From contig JAEUKI010000047.1 in NCBI GenBank assembly GCA_016793325.1, positions 62,001-126,000 of the forward strand: a stretch of 64,000 nucleotides of DNA, written 5' to 3'. This document shows, in pieces, positions 1 through 9,571 of this stretch. How positions within the stretch are numbered: the first letter of the stretch is position 1; every line of letters begins with the position of its first letter. Source of the DNA: Myxococcales bacterium (GTDB taxonomy: Bacteria > Myxococcota_A > Polyangia > Polyangiales > Ga0077539). The translations under genes and the position numbers were made by a program. The notes below the pieces were generated by a model. The model ran no database searches, was not told where the DNA came from, and saw only the letters and a list, made by a program, of their open reading frames with translations.

Positions 1-1377
1 CGACGAGGGCGACGAGGGAAGTCCCGCGAGCCTCCGCGCGATCGAGAGCGAGAGCTCCCACGAGCTTCCCGGCGCAAACGTCCAGTGAATCGTGTCGAAC
101 TCGGGCTCGTCGCTCGCGCCGCTTCCATCCGTCGCATCGCCCTCGCTCGCGCGCGATGGATCCGCTTCGGACCAGTGCTCGACCGTGCGCTCCTCGCTCG
201 ACGCGGGGACCTCGGCACTCGCCCCCGGAATCTCTTCGAGCCACGCCCGTCGCTCGGCGACGAACTGCGCGTCTTCGAGCGCCGGCGTCGCGCGCGCTTC
301 TCGCAGCGCTCCGAGCACGGCCGACGGGCCGACGACCTCGGCGATCTTGCTCACCGACGCGGCGACCACCGTTGATCGCTCGGGCAACACGATGCGGGCG
401 CGCACGACGGAGCGGGCCTTCGCTGGCGCTCCTCGCGGCGTCGCGATCGGCTCTGCCGTGAGAATCGCCGTGAATCCCGAGTGCCCCGCGACCCCGACGC
501 TCACCTCGTGCGTCGCGCCGTTGGCCACGCCCCACACGAACCAGTCACCCACGCGCGCAATGGGGCCTTCGAGCCGCTCGACGCGGCGAAGCTCGCCGTC
601 GCTTCCGCGCACGAGCGACACGACGCGGATCATCAACGTGTTGCGCGACGGCTGCTCGAGCACCGCGCGCTCGATCGTCGCCGCACGAAGCTCCCAGAAC
701 ACGACGATCGTCGTCGGATCCACGGGCAACGCGCGGAGCTCGTCGACGTCGTAGCCCCACGGAGGCGTCGCGCGCTCGAGCAATCCATCGGGCTCTTTGG
801 CTTCGCCTTCGCTCACCGTGAGCGTCGGCGTGATGCGCTTTCGCACGAGGGTCGAGCTCGACGCGAGCGAGAGTACCCCGCGCGTCTCTGCGCGGAGCGC
901 GGCGTCGGCCTTCTCGAGCCCGCGGAGCGCTTCGGCGTCCGTCGGGTTCTTCGCGAGGACGCGCTCGAAGATCGCCTGCGCGTCCGCCGCGCGTCCCTGC
1001 GACAAGAGCATCGTCCCCATCGTGCTCGTGATGAACGCGTCGGGCAGCGCGTCGAGCGCGACCTCGTCGTCCTCGCGCGCGCCGTCGTCCGACGCTTCTT
1101 CGTCATCCGATCGCCGCACGGGCTTCGGGCTCACGAGCACGTTTGGATCGGGCAGCGGCGTCTCTTCGATCGCGTCGACGTCGTCCGCGTCGATCGCCTC
1201 GCCGGCCACAGAGAGCGCGTCTTGGGGCTCGGGCTCGCCGCGCAAGAGCCGCTGCGCGCGGTCCATGAGCGCGCGCACTTCGCTCGCGTCCTTCACGAGC
1301 GTGCTCTTGGCGTCGGGCGCCTTGGAGACGGGCTCGTCGTTGCCCGGTCCTCGGCCTTGATTCTTCTTGCGCACCAT
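1..1377 (-). CDS. DUF4912 domain protein with TPR-like segment (C-terminus off left edge)
   Basis: The frame is open from an ATG at 1377 to the left edge, giving about 459 visible residues; the end is missing. The start has an AGAAGG ribosome site 6-7 nt upstream. Residues about 112-160 read like one or two TPR units (GTMLLSQGRAADAQAIFE, then NPTDAEAL). From about residue 205 the segment PPWGYDVDELRALPVDPTT followed by VVFWELR matches the opening of DUF4912, whose function is unknown. The tail is Ser/Glu-rich. The start lies 21 nt behind the ribF stop on the same strand, so co-transcription is likely. No signal peptide or membrane span is visible, so I expect a cytoplasmic protein. Domain call is from motif memory. 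Confidence 0.82.
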   Translation of the reverse strand, partial: MVRKKNQGRGPGNDEPVSKAPDAKSTLVKDASEVRALMDRAQRLLRGEPEPQDALSVAGEAIDADDVDAIEETPLPDPNVLVSPKPVRRSDDEEASDDGAREDDEVALDALPDAFITSTMGTMLLSQGRAADAQAIFERVLAKNPTDAEALRGLEKADAALRAETRGVLSLASSSTLVRKRITPTLTVSEGEAKEPDGLLERATPPWGYDVDELRALPVDPTTIVVFWELRAATIERAVLEQPSRNTLMIRVVSLVRGSDGELRRVERLEGPIARVGDWFVWGVANGATHEVSVGVAGHSGFTAILTAEPIATPRGAPAKARSVVRARIVLPERSTVVAASVSKIAEVVGPSAVLGALREARATPALEDAQFVAERRAWLEEIPGASAEVPASSEERTVEHWSEADPSRASEGDATDGSGASDEPEFDTIHWTFAPGSSWELSLSIARRLAGLPSSPSS

Positions 1378-1398
1378 GAGTTGCCTTCTCGTATACAG

Positions 1399-2340
1399 CT
1401 ACGCGCCGCGGGTGGCGAGCAGCGAGCGAGCGACGGACACGTCCGCCGCGATCTGCGCGCGGAGCTCGTCGATCCCCGAAAAACGCCGTTCGTCACGGAT
1501 CCTTTGCACGCACGTCACGCGCAAGAGGCGACCGTACAAGTCGATGTCCTGATCGAGCAGGTGGACCTCGATCGAGCGGCCGGCCGCGAAGGTCGGGCGC
1601 ACACCAATATTCATGACACCTGAAAATTCTCTATCTCTTTCGCCTACGATCGACGCCGTCACCGCGTACACGCCGTCGCGCGGGAGCGCTTCGACGTCGG
1701 TGCGGATGTTCGCCGTGGCAAACCCGAGCGTCCGCCCTCGCTGATCGCCCATCACGACGCGGCCGTCGAAGTCGAAGGGCCGCCCGAGCATCGCGCGGAC
1801 TTGATCGAGGGCTCCGTCCGCGAGGGCCTTGCGAATGCGGGACGACGAGATCATCTCGCCGCTCGGGTCGAGCACGGCGCCGAGGACCTCGGTGCGAAAC
1901 CCGAGCTCCTGGCCGAGCGCGCGCAGCGAGGCGCCGTCGCCGGAGCGGTCGCGGCCGAAGTGAAAGTTCTCTCCGACGATCACCACGCGCGCGCGCAGGC
2001 CGAGCAAGACCTCGCGCGAGAACTGCTCGGGCGTCATCGACGCAAACGCGCGGTCGAAGCCCTGCACGAGCACGCCGTCGACGCCGCTGTCGGCGAAGAG
2101 CTCGAGCCTGCGGTCGGCGCCCGTGATGCGCGGCGGCGTTCGCTCGGGCGCGAGGATCCTCGTGGGGTGCGGCTCGAACGTGAGCACGACGGACTCGGCC
2201 CCGAGCGCGCTCGCCTCGGCGCGCGCACGCTCGATGAGCGCGCGGTGCCCGATGTGAACGCCGTCGAAATTGCCGATGGCGACCGCTGTTGCTTTCGCGC
2301 AGCGCGCGGTGCGGAAGTCGTGCGCGATCCACATCGTCAT
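1399..2340 (-). CDS. ribF: Bifunctional riboflavin kinase / FAD synthetase RibF
   Basis: Makes FMN from riboflavin and ATP, then FAD from FMN and ATP, in the cytoplasm. It has 313 residues, the normal family length. The N-terminal nucleotidyltransferase half carries GNFDGVHIGHRAL near residue 23 and SSSRIRKAL near 165. The C-terminal riboflavin kinase half carries RGRTLGFATANI near 198 and GVMNIGVRPTF near 240. Both enzyme halves therefore look intact. The gene is followed closely by the DUF4912 gene and preceded by a 75-nt gap from the lipoprotein gene on the same strand. No Shine-Dalgarno is obvious in front of the ATG; the in-frame ATG two codons later is an alternative start. Confidence 0.96.
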   Translation of the reverse strand: MTMWIAHDFRTARCAKATAVAIGNFDGVHIGHRALIERARAEASALGAESVVLTFEPHPTRILAPERTPPRITGADRRLELFADSGVDGVLVQGFDRAFASMTPEQFSREVLLGLRARVVIVGENFHFGRDRSGDGASLRALGQELGFRTEVLGAVLDPSGEMISSSRIRKALADGALDQVRAMLGRPFDFDGRVVMGDQRGRTLGFATANIRTDVEALPRDGVYAVTASIVGERDREFSGVMNIGVRPTFAAGRSIEVHLLDQDIDLYGRLLRVTCVQRIRDERRFSGIDELRAQIAADVSVARSLLATRGA

Positions 2341-2415
2341 GTGCGAGCGCGGACGGTCTACACCATTTCGGCCGCGTGTCAGCCCCTCTCGACCGCGACA
2401 CGACGAGCGGTTCGC

Positions 2416-4326
2416 TCAGCCTGCGGGCGCGAGCGTCGGGCAGCGCGCCTCGGCGAACGGAAGCTCCGTCCCGCGGACGCGAATGAAGAACGACTGCGTG
2501 GCGGCGCGGCAAATCCCACGCGGACACAGGTCGCTCGGCGCGCCAGGAGGCGCCGGAAACTCGCCGAGCTCGTTGGGGACAGCCCAGCTCTGGCCGCCGG
2601 GTCCGACGAAATTGACCGAGTACCGTCCGGGCGGCAGGCCCGTCGTCTGCGAATCGTCCGCGTATTGCGGGTCGAACTCGCTGCAACGGAGGTTCTGAAA
2701 GCCCGCCTGCGCGAGGGCGCGCCCGAGGCTCGTCGCGGTCGCAGGCAACTGCGGCGGGACGATGATGTGCCAGTCGGTCTGGCGATTGGGGCCGCGCACC
2801 TCGGCGCCGAAGGGAACGACCACGATGCGCAGGACGCTCTCGATCTGGCGGTGGCCCGAGGCCCACGGCTGCAAGAATCCCGTCGAAGCGCCGTTGGGGA
2901 CGACCGAGCCGAAGAAGACAACGGGGTAGCGCGGGTCGCTCGGGTCGCTGAGGTCGACGGTCTCCGAGCGATTGAGGGCGGTACGAAGGCGCGCGAGCGC
3001 TTCGGCGCTGAGCCTCCCGTTGATTCCGTCGACGAGCAGGCGTCGCTCGGCGGCGTTGGGCTCGTGGAGCTTCGAAATGATCACCAGCGGATAGATCCAC
3101 GGCAATCGCCCCATCGTTCCCGCGAAGAACGGGCTCGACGAGATGAGCGACGGGTGCGCGTCGACGAAATTGGTCGCTGGTGTGAGGTCGATCACGCCGT
3201 TGTCGTTGGTGTCCGCCGCGAGCTCGACGAAGCCCGACGTCGCGCCTTCGAGCGGGTCCGCTGTGCAGTCGCGCCGCACTTGAACGCCGCCGAGCACGGC
3301 CTTGAAGCACTCGTCCTCGCCAACGCTGAAGAGCGCTGCAAAAGACGGGAGATTCGCGCCGAGCGGCGTCTCGACGATCACCGGGTTTTGCACCATCTCG
3401 AGCACTTCGGTGCCCACGGTCTGCAGTCCCCAATCGCTCGCGTAGCGCATGAGCTCGCGCCCCGCGGCGATGGTCTGCGATTGGGTGTCGAGCCCTGGCG
3501 GCGCGGGGACCTCGCTGCGCGTGAAGCGCGAGGGCGCCGCGAGCGTCTGGGGCATTCCGTTGCGCGTGACCGTGGTCTCCGTGGTGGGAATGCGAAAGAT
3601 GGGGCGCTCGGTCGTGAGCTGCCGACCGATGTACACCGTGACGTGATCGGCCACGGCGCCGTCGACGGGCATCACGAAGCGCGTTCGACCGTTTTCTTCG
3701 ACGCGATCACCGAGCGCGATCGGGACGAAGCGCGGGACCGGTGAGTTCGGGTCCTCGAGCGCGCCGCCCGCGACGTCGCCCGCGACAGGCAGGTTTCGCA
3801 CTGAAAACAGCGGGTGAAAGCCCGATGGAACCGCGATGTCCGTGCCCGCGCGGCTGAACGGAAGCGTGTCGTTGCGCGAGTAGAACGCGCGCAATTGATA
3901 CAAGCCCGCGCGCGTGATCCCAGGAAATTGAAAGGGAATCGTCGCGGTCACCGTTCCGTCCGCGTTGCGCACGGCGTTGGCGAACACCTGCGCCGCGTTG
4001 ATCGTCTGCACGGACACGGCGCTCGTCGCGCTGCCCGACGGCGGCGGGGGATTGTTGTAGTCGAACAGCAACAGAACGACGCGACCCGAGGCGATGCCTT
4101 GCGGCGATCCGCCAGGGCCCGCGGGGCGCTCGAGCGGCGGAGGGCCGCGGTAGATCACCGTCCCCTCGATGCGGCCCGAGGGCTCGTTGGCGTACGGGCA
4201 CGTGATGCCCCCTTCGTTTTCGCAGTTGCGCTGCACGGGCGGGCGATCGCAGTGCGCGAGCGAGAGCGACGCGAGCGCTACGGTGAGCGACGCGGCGCGA
4301 AGGTGCGGAGTGCGCAGGCAGTGCAT
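2416..4326 (-). CDS. Secreted lipoprotein of unknown function, partner of TonB receptor
   Basis: About 636 residues. The ATG at 4326 is preferred because a GAGAGGA ribosome site sits 8 nt upstream; an in-frame ATG at 4350 is the alternative. A hydrophobic signal ends in the lipobox-like SLAHC, followed by a Cys pair region (NCENEGGITC) and GRIEGTVIYRG, which resembles the start of a carboxypeptidase-regulatory-like beta domain. The rest shows many short beta-type stretches and no recognisable catalytic motif; GLPPGRYSVNFVGPGGQSW near the end is again typical of a beta-sandwich. It follows the TonB receptor gene by 27 nt (3 nt from the alternative start), so the two are almost certainly one operon and may act together at the outer membrane. 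Function is unknown. Confidence 0.85.
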   Translation of the reverse strand: MHCLRTPHLRAASLTVALASLSLAHCDRPPVQRNCENEGGITCPYANEPSGRIEGTVIYRGPPPLERPAGPGGSPQGIASGRVVLLLFDYNNPPPPSGSATSAVSVQTINAAQVFANAVRNADGTVTATIPFQFPGITRAGLYQLRAFYSRNDTLPFSRAGTDIAVPSGFHPLFSVRNLPVAGDVAGGALEDPNSPVPRFVPIALGDRVEENGRTRFVMPVDGAVADHVTVYIGRQLTTERPIFRIPTTETTVTRNGMPQTLAAPSRFTRSEVPAPPGLDTQSQTIAAGRELMRYASDWGLQTVGTEVLEMVQNPVIVETPLGANLPSFAALFSVGEDECFKAVLGGVQVRRDCTADPLEGATSGFVELAADTNDNGVIDLTPATNFVDAHPSLISSSPFFAGTMGRLPWIYPLVIISKLHEPNAAERRLLVDGINGRLSAEALARLRTALNRSETVDLSDPSDPRYPVVFFGSVVPNGASTGFLQPWASGHRQIESVLRIVVVPFGAEVRGPNRQTDWHIIVPPQLPATATSLGRALAQAGFQNLRCSEFDPQYADDSQTTGLPPGRYSVNFVGPGGQSWAVPNELGEFPAPPGAPSDLCPRGICRAATQSFFIRVRGTELPFAEARCPTLAPAG

Positions 4327-4353
4327 CGACGGTGTCCTCTCTGCGTCCATCGC

Positions 4354-7188
4354 TCAGAACCTGTAGCTCGCGTTGGCCATCACGCGCGCCCACTGGCGAT
4401 AGCCGAGCGGGTGCTCCTGGTGTCCAGTCGCAGGGTTGACGTCCACGAGGTTCGCGCCTGTCACGCCGAGCTCGAGTCGGTTGTCGAGCAAGCGCATTCC
4501 GACGCGCGCGTTGATGAGAAAATAATCGTTCATCGCGAAGGGCACGTCCCTCGATCCGAGGCGCGCGTCGAAGACGGGCTCGATCCACACCTGGCGCGAG
4601 ACGTAGTGACCGAAGGTCTCGAACTCGAGGCCGAAGCGCGTGCGCACCTGCAAGCCCACGTTGAGCTTGTGCATCGGCGTTCGCTGATCGCCATCGCGTT
4701 CGGCGGTCGGCGCGAGGCTGTTGTTCGCCTCGTGCGTGGTCAACGCGAGCGTGTAGTTCACGTTGAAGTCGAGGCCTTCGACGGGCGCGAGCCGCACGCC
4801 GAGCTCGGCGCCGTACACCCACGTCGCCGCCGGATCGTTGCTGTACCCACGAGCGCCGATCGAGACCGTGCGCGAGTCGGGCAGTCGATCGCCGGGCAAA
4901 GGGTCGACGTTCGAGCCGTAGAAATCGATGCGATCCCAGCCGCGCGTGACGAACATGTTCACTTCGTACTGAAAGACCTCGAGCGTCTGGTCTTGAAAGC
5001 CGACGTCGAAGGACACCGCGCTCTCGGGGCGCAGTCGTCGCGACGGATCGATGCGCGCGCGCGCGACTTCACCGCCGAAGCTCCGCACGCTCACGCCGGG
5101 GACGGGCGTCGCGAGGTTCAGGTCGAGGAAGAGCTCGAGCATCGTGGGCGTGCGAAACGCCGTGCCGCCCGTGATGCGAATCGCGCGTCGGTCCGTCGGC
5201 TTGAAGATCAACGAGCCGCGCGGAGAGAGCACGAAGCCCGAGCCCGCGATGCCGTCGAGCACCGGGTGCCGGTCGGCGCGGAGCGAGGCGACGGCGCTGA
5301 AGCGGTTTCCGACGCGCAGGGTGTCTTGGAGAAATCCCGAGAAGAAATGCAGGGTGTGATCGTCGTCGAGGTAGTTCCACGAGATGTTCTTCAACCGGTA
5401 GCCGGCGCCGAACTGGAGCGTGTTCGAGACGGTGTTCGAGATCCTGGCGCGCCAGTTGTAGTTGAGGTCGACGTCGACGACGTCCTGCTGTCCGTGCGCC
5501 TCGAGCACCGGAGCTCCGCGCTGCTGAATCGCGGGCCCCGCTTGGAAGCTCACGCGATTCCAAAACGCGCGCGCCGTGAAGTTCTGCACGTCGAGCTGCA
5601 CGAACGGCTGAATGAACGTCAGGTCCGTGTAGTACTGACGAAGCAAGCTCGGCGCGCCGAACTGCGTGACGCCCGTCGCTCCGCCGACGCCTCCGCGGAG
5701 CACGACCGAGCGACCGATGCGCCCCTGCGCTTCGACGAGGAACCTCGCGTTGCGATAGCCGAAGTCTCCCGCGGGCGTGATCGCCTCCCACGCGCGATCG
5801 GTCGGCCCGACGAGTCGCCCGTAGCTCTGCGCTTGATCGAACTGCACCGACGCGCGGTACGAGAGCTCGCCCGCGCGCCCCGAGCTCAAGAACGCGCCGC
5901 GGAGCTGCTGTCCTGTGCCCCCGCCCGCGCTCACTTGGGTCCGTGATTCACCAGGCGGACGCGTGATGATGTTGATCACGCCCGTGTACGCATCGGCGCC
6001 ATACAGCGCCGAGCCCGGTCCTCGGATCACTTCGATGCGGTCGATCTCTTCGAGCGCAGGAAACACAAACGGCCACAGCGTGACGCCGAGAAAGTCCAAG
6101 TACACGCTGCGCCCGTCGACGAGCACGAGCACTTTGTTGCTGAGGCGCTGGTTGAACCCGCGCACGGACACCTGGAAATCTCCAGTGTCGAGCTGCATCA
6201 CGTCGACGCCCGCGAGGCGCCGGAGGATCTGCGGAATGTTCGTGAGCCCCGAGAGACGAATGTCCTGCGCGGTGATCACGCCGGTCGCGTTCGGCGCGTC
6301 GAGCGGCGACTGAGCCACGCGCGACGCGGTCACGACGCGCGCTTCGTACTCGTCTTCGTCGTCCCTCGCGCCGATGCCGCCGGGCTCGAGCTCGCGCCCC
6401 GCCGCGCCCTGCCCCGAGCCCGTTCGCGCGCCCGCGCCGGTGTTTCCTGCGGTCGACGTCGAGCCTGCGTTGCCCGTGGTGGTCGCTGCGCCCGTGTTGC
6501 CCGAGCCCGTTCCGGTGCTCGTCGCTCCAGCGCCCGTCGTCGCTGCGCCAGTCGTTGCCGCGCCAGCGCCGGTGCCCGTTGCGCCGGTGGTCGACGTGCC
6601 CCCGGTCGATGCGCCGCCGTTGTTCGCGAGCTGCAACAATTGGTCAGCGAGCGCGCGCAGCATCGAGGCCTGCGAACCATCGACGCTCGCGCCGGTGATC
6701 GCGCCGACGTTGATCGACCCTGTCGACGTGGCTCCGCCTGTCCCCGCGCCGGTCGTGCCCGTGCCGGTGGTGCCCGTGGTGCCTGTCGTTCCGCCGCCTG
6801 TGTTCGTCGCGACGGACGTGCCTGTGTTCGTGCGACCGCCGTTCGTTCGCAAGCGCGTCTCGATGCGCGCGACGAGCGCTTCGACGTCGGGACGATCAGG
6901 GACGTCGTTCTGCAAATAGCGTCGCAGATAGTCGACCGCGCGCTCGGCGTTGCCCGCGTCGTAGTACGCGCGCGCGATGTTGTAGAGCACGTTGGGACGC
7001 GGAACGATTCGGTACGCGCTCTCGAGCTCCGAGATGCCCGCGTCGAACTGTCGCCGACGAATCAGGTCCATCCCTGTTCGAAAGTGTCGACGCGCGTCTG
7101 CGAGCTCGTCCGCGTTTGCGTTTCGCGTGGACACAAGCCCGAGCGCCGCGACAAACGCTGCGACCCGAAGGTGGGACCTCCCGTACAC
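4354..7188 (-). CDS. TonB-dependent outer-membrane receptor with N-terminal TPR domain
   Basis: About 944 residues. A GTG start at 7188 is chosen because AAAGGAGG lies 5 nt upstream; the upstream ATG at 7218 would put a charged stretch before the signal peptide. Order: signal peptide (residues 1-27); two or three TPR-like units (about 30-110, with LYNIARAYYDAGNAERAVDY); a Thr/Gly/Ala-only linker (about 115-260); an Asp/Glu patch; a plug domain (about 275-400) with VLVLVDGRSVYLDFLG and VIRGPGSALYGADAYTGVI; then a beta-barrel ending in Phe. The substrate is unknown. The plug looks like vitamin B12/siderophore or oligosaccharide receptors. TPR plus linker in front of the plug is unusual and might reach periplasmic partners. 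It heads an operon with the adjacent lipoprotein. Confidence 0.93.
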   Translation of the reverse strand: MYGRSHLRVAAFVAALGLVSTRNANADELADARRHFRTGMDLIRRRQFDAGISELESAYRIVPRPNVLYNIARAYYDAGNAERAVDYLRRYLQNDVPDRPDVEALVARIETRLRTNGGRTNTGTSVATNTGGGTTGTTGTTGTGTTGAGTGGATSTGSINVGAITGASVDGSQASMLRALADQLLQLANNGGASTGGTSTTGATGTGAGAATTGAATTGAGATSTGTGSGNTGAATTTGNAGSTSTAGNTGAGARTGSGQGAAGRELEPGGIGARDDEDEYEARVVTASRVAQSPLDAPNATGVITAQDIRLSGLTNIPQILRRLAGVDVMQLDTGDFQVSVRGFNQRLSNKVLVLVDGRSVYLDFLGVTLWPFVFPALEEIDRIEVIRGPGSALYGADAYTGVINIITRPPGESRTQVSAGGGTGQQLRGAFLSSGRAGELSYRASVQFDQAQSYGRLVGPTDRAWEAITPAGDFGYRNARFLVEAQGRIGRSVVLRGGVGGATGVTQFGAPSLLRQYYTDLTFIQPFVQLDVQNFTARAFWNRVSFQAGPAIQQRGAPVLEAHGQQDVVDVDLNYNWRARISNTVSNTLQFGAGYRLKNISWNYLDDDHTLHFFSGFLQDTLRVGNRFSAVASLRADRHPVLDGIAGSGFVLSPRGSLIFKPTDRRAIRITGGTAFRTPTMLELFLDLNLATPVPGVSVRSFGGEVARARIDPSRRLRPESAVSFDVGFQDQTLEVFQYEVNMFVTRGWDRIDFYGSNVDPLPGDRLPDSRTVSIGARGYSNDPAATWVYGAELGVRLAPVEGLDFNVNYTLALTTHEANNSLAPTAERDGDQRTPMHKLNVGLQVRTRFGLEFETFGHYVSRQVWIEPVFDARLGSRDVPFAMNDYFLINARVGMRLLDNRLELGVTGANLVDVNPATGHQEHPLGYRQWARVMANASYRF

Positions 7189-7193
7189 GCTCT

Positions 7194-7201
7194 CCTCCTT
7201 T
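7194..7201 (-). promoter_or_regulatory. Ribosome binding site AAAGGAGG fixing a GTG start
   Basis: The minus strand reads AAAGGAGGAGAGC then GTG. The near-perfect Shine-Dalgarno with 5-nt spacing supports initiation at 7188 rather than at the ATG at 7218, and gives a cleaner signal peptide for the TonB receptor. Confidence 0.8.
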
Positions 7202-7482
7202 GCCTCTCTCGGCAGCACTCCGAGCGCGCGTCGACGGCGAGCGCGCCGCTAACGAGCACGCCGCGATCATCGCGCACTCGTGCGTCGATTCAAAGCAAAC
7301 GCTGCGATCGCTCGATGACGCGCTCGCCGAAATCCCCGCGCGCTCCATCGACGCACGGCTCCTCGATGGATTCGCGGCGCCTCGGCTTGATTTCGAGGGT
7401 CTCGTGCGCGGCCGACGCGCTGCCATCGCCTGCGACGCTCAATCGCAGCGCGGTGTAGCAGCGCGTCATCGCGTCGGACCGG

Positions 7483-9156
7483 TCACCACTCGCGATAGCC
7501 GTTGGGCACGTTGGGCCGAACGGGCGGGCGATAGACAGCGCGTCGCGTCAGGCGCGCTGCGTAGCGAATCTCGCTGCCCCCGAGGGTCACCTGCGCGTCG
7601 TTGAAGCCCGCGAGCTTGAACGTGAACGCGTGCATGCGCGTCGGGTCACCCTCGTCGCCCGTGAGCCGAAGCTCGAGCGGCGTTCGGCCCAGCGAGCGGC
7701 CGTTTTCGAAGACCTCTGCGTTGGTCGGCTCGCTCGTGAGCGCGATGAGCACCGTGCGTGCGGGTGGTGTCTGCGTTCCGTTGGATGGCGCGGGGCCCGT
7801 GCCGGTCGCGGTCCCGTTGCCTCGCGGGGTCGGGCCAACGCCCTGCGGGTCGGTGCGCCCTGCGTTGCCTTGCGTCGAAGGATTGCCGTTGCCGACCGTC
7901 GCGCGTTGGCTCGAATTCGAGGCGTTTTTCAAGGCGATCGCGCCGCCAGCGATCGCGAGTACGCCGACGACCACGAGCGCGGGGATCGCGAGCGAGCGCT
8001 TCTTCGCCGCGGCCGGCTCGCCCACCGCGACGATCGGCGACGAGGGCGTCGTCGCTGCATTGACTCCAGAGTGCTCGGGAGGAACCGAAGGAGGCCGCGC
8101 CGCCGGAACCTGCCCCGAACCCGACGTCGACCCCGCGAGGTGCTCGGCCGAAATGAAGTGCGATCCTGTGGGGCGTCCGTCCGCTCCCGCAGGCGCCCAC
8201 TCGCCAGTGCTCGTGAGCCCGAGCGCGCCGCTCGCGGCGAGCTTGAGCCCGTCGAGCAGCGCGTCCATCGTTTGAAATCGCTCTTCAGCGCGCTTGGCGA
8301 GGCAGCGGTACGTGAACTCGGCGACCGCAGGGGGGACCTGCACCGAGGGATTCATCTGATGGATCGGCGGCACCGCTTCGGACACGTGCGCCATCAGCGT
8401 GTTGACCGAGTTGCCCTTGTCGAACGGGACCTTGCCCGCGAGCATCTCGTAGAGGACCACGCCGAGCGCGTACACGTCGGTCGCAGCAGACACGCGCTCG
8501 CCGCGGATTTGCTCGGGCGCCATGTACTTCGGCGAGCCCATGAAGAGCCCGGTCTGCGTGAGGTGATCGCTGCCGCCTTCGTCGAGCTGCTTGACCAGTC
8601 CGAAGTCGAGGACCTTCACGAAATCTTCGTCGTCTTCGGTGCGACACAAAAAGATGTTCGCGGGCTTGAGGTCGCGATGGATCACGCCGAGCGAGTGCGC
8701 TTCGCGGAGCGAGCGACAGACCTGACGAATGATGCGGAGCGCGCGCGACGCGTCGAGCGGGCCGTTCTCGCGGAGCAAGCGATGGAGCGTCCGCCCTTCG
8801 AGCAGCTCCATCGCCATGTAGTACACGCCGTCGTCGGTGCTTCCGTAGTCGAAGATCGTGACGGTGTTCGGGTGGCGGAGCTTCGAAGACGTCGACGCCT
8901 CGAGGAAGAATCGCTTGTGAAACTCTGGGTCGTGCTCGCCGTTGTAGTTCGGGTTGAGCACCTTCAGGGCGCAGATGCGGCCGAGCGGCTGCTGCTCGGC
9001 TTTGTAGACCTTGCCCATCCCCCCGCGCGCGATGAGCGACAAGACCTTGAAGCGATCGTTGATGACCCGACCGATGAGCGGATCCTGCTGCGGCCCCGAT
9101 GCGGGCGTCGCAGTCGCTGCATTCGATCCGTCCGGTGATGGGCTAGGCTCCCCCAT
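7483..9156 (-). CDS. Transmembrane Ser/Thr protein kinase with C-terminal PEGA domain
   Basis: About 557 residues from ATG 9156; an in-frame ATG at 9210 is also possible and neither has a clear ribosome site. The N-terminal kinase domain is complete: Gly loop IARGGMGKVYKAE, VAIK-type Lys in CALKVLN (about residue 64), HRDLKPANIFL (about 157), DFGLVK and the APEQ segment. A Pro/Ala linker leads to one membrane helix (about 387-410, AIPALVVVGVLAIAGGAIAL), then a Thr/Gly/Asn-rich stretch and a PEGA-like domain (about 465-530, EPTNAEVFENGRSLGRTPLE) that would sit outside the inner membrane. Such kinases phosphorylate cytoplasmic proteins in response to envelope cues; the ligand and targets are unknown. 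It is divergent from the subtilase gene. Confidence 0.93.
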   Translation of the reverse strand: MGEPSPSPDGSNAATATPASGPQQDPLIGRVINDRFKVLSLIARGGMGKVYKAEQQPLGRICALKVLNPNYNGEHDPEFHKRFFLEASTSSKLRHPNTVTIFDYGSTDDGVYYMAMELLEGRTLHRLLRENGPLDASRALRIIRQVCRSLREAHSLGVIHRDLKPANIFLCRTEDDEDFVKVLDFGLVKQLDEGGSDHLTQTGLFMGSPKYMAPEQIRGERVSAATDVYALGVVLYEMLAGKVPFDKGNSVNTLMAHVSEAVPPIHQMNPSVQVPPAVAEFTYRCLAKRAEERFQTMDALLDGLKLAASGALGLTSTGEWAPAGADGRPTGSHFISAEHLAGSTSGSGQVPAARPPSVPPEHSGVNAATTPSSPIVAVGEPAAAKKRSLAIPALVVVGVLAIAGGAIALKNASNSSQRATVGNGNPSTQGNAGRTDPQGVGPTPRGNGTATGTGPAPSNGTQTPPARTVLIALTSEPTNAEVFENGRSLGRTPLELRLTGDEGDPTRMHAFTFKLAGFNDAQVTLGGSEIRYAARLTRRAVYRPPVRPNVPNGYREW

Positions 9157-9571
9157 GGGGTCGATCGCGTGGTGCCGATTGGTTGCGCGCGGATAGGTCG
9201 CCCGCCCCATTGCGCTCGCGGCACCGTAGCCGAGCGAACGGAGCGTGAACCCTGAGTGAGCGCAGGATGACAGGGGCTTTCTCAGTCGTCAATTCACGGC
9301 CCAACAAACCGCGCGAGCGTGTGGGCGATCGTGAGCGCAACACCGCAGGGTATCGGTCGCTTGGCGACGGTGGAGGTAGACGAAATCGTTGAAGGACTCG
9401 GCAATCGGAGTGGGGAGTTTCGTTGACTTGCCGATCGGTGTCAGGCGCGCAAGGCTTGGGGCCATCCACCGACGCGTGTGATCGGTGTGAGGCACAATGA
9501 GCGTCGTCGCGCAGCGCGCTGACGACCGCTCGACGAGCGGTGAACAAACTGTGAGTTCGATCGGAGGAACG
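9157..9571. other. Divergent intergenic region, kinase / subtilase
   Basis: About 415 nt without a supported gene, between the divergent kinase and subtilase genes, so it should hold both promoters. The only structure I see is a 13-nt direct repeat GATCGGTGTSAGG at 9433-9445 and 9480-9492 (differing at one base), with TTGACTT just before the first copy as a possible -35-like element. Frames crossing it look random in codon use. Confidence 0.5.
9563..9567 (+). promoter_or_regulatory. Ribosome binding site GGAGG fixing subtilase start
   Basis: GGAGG precedes ATG 9572 by 4 nt. This favours the start at 9572, directly before a good signal peptide, over an upstream in-frame ATG at 9497. Confidence 0.75.
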
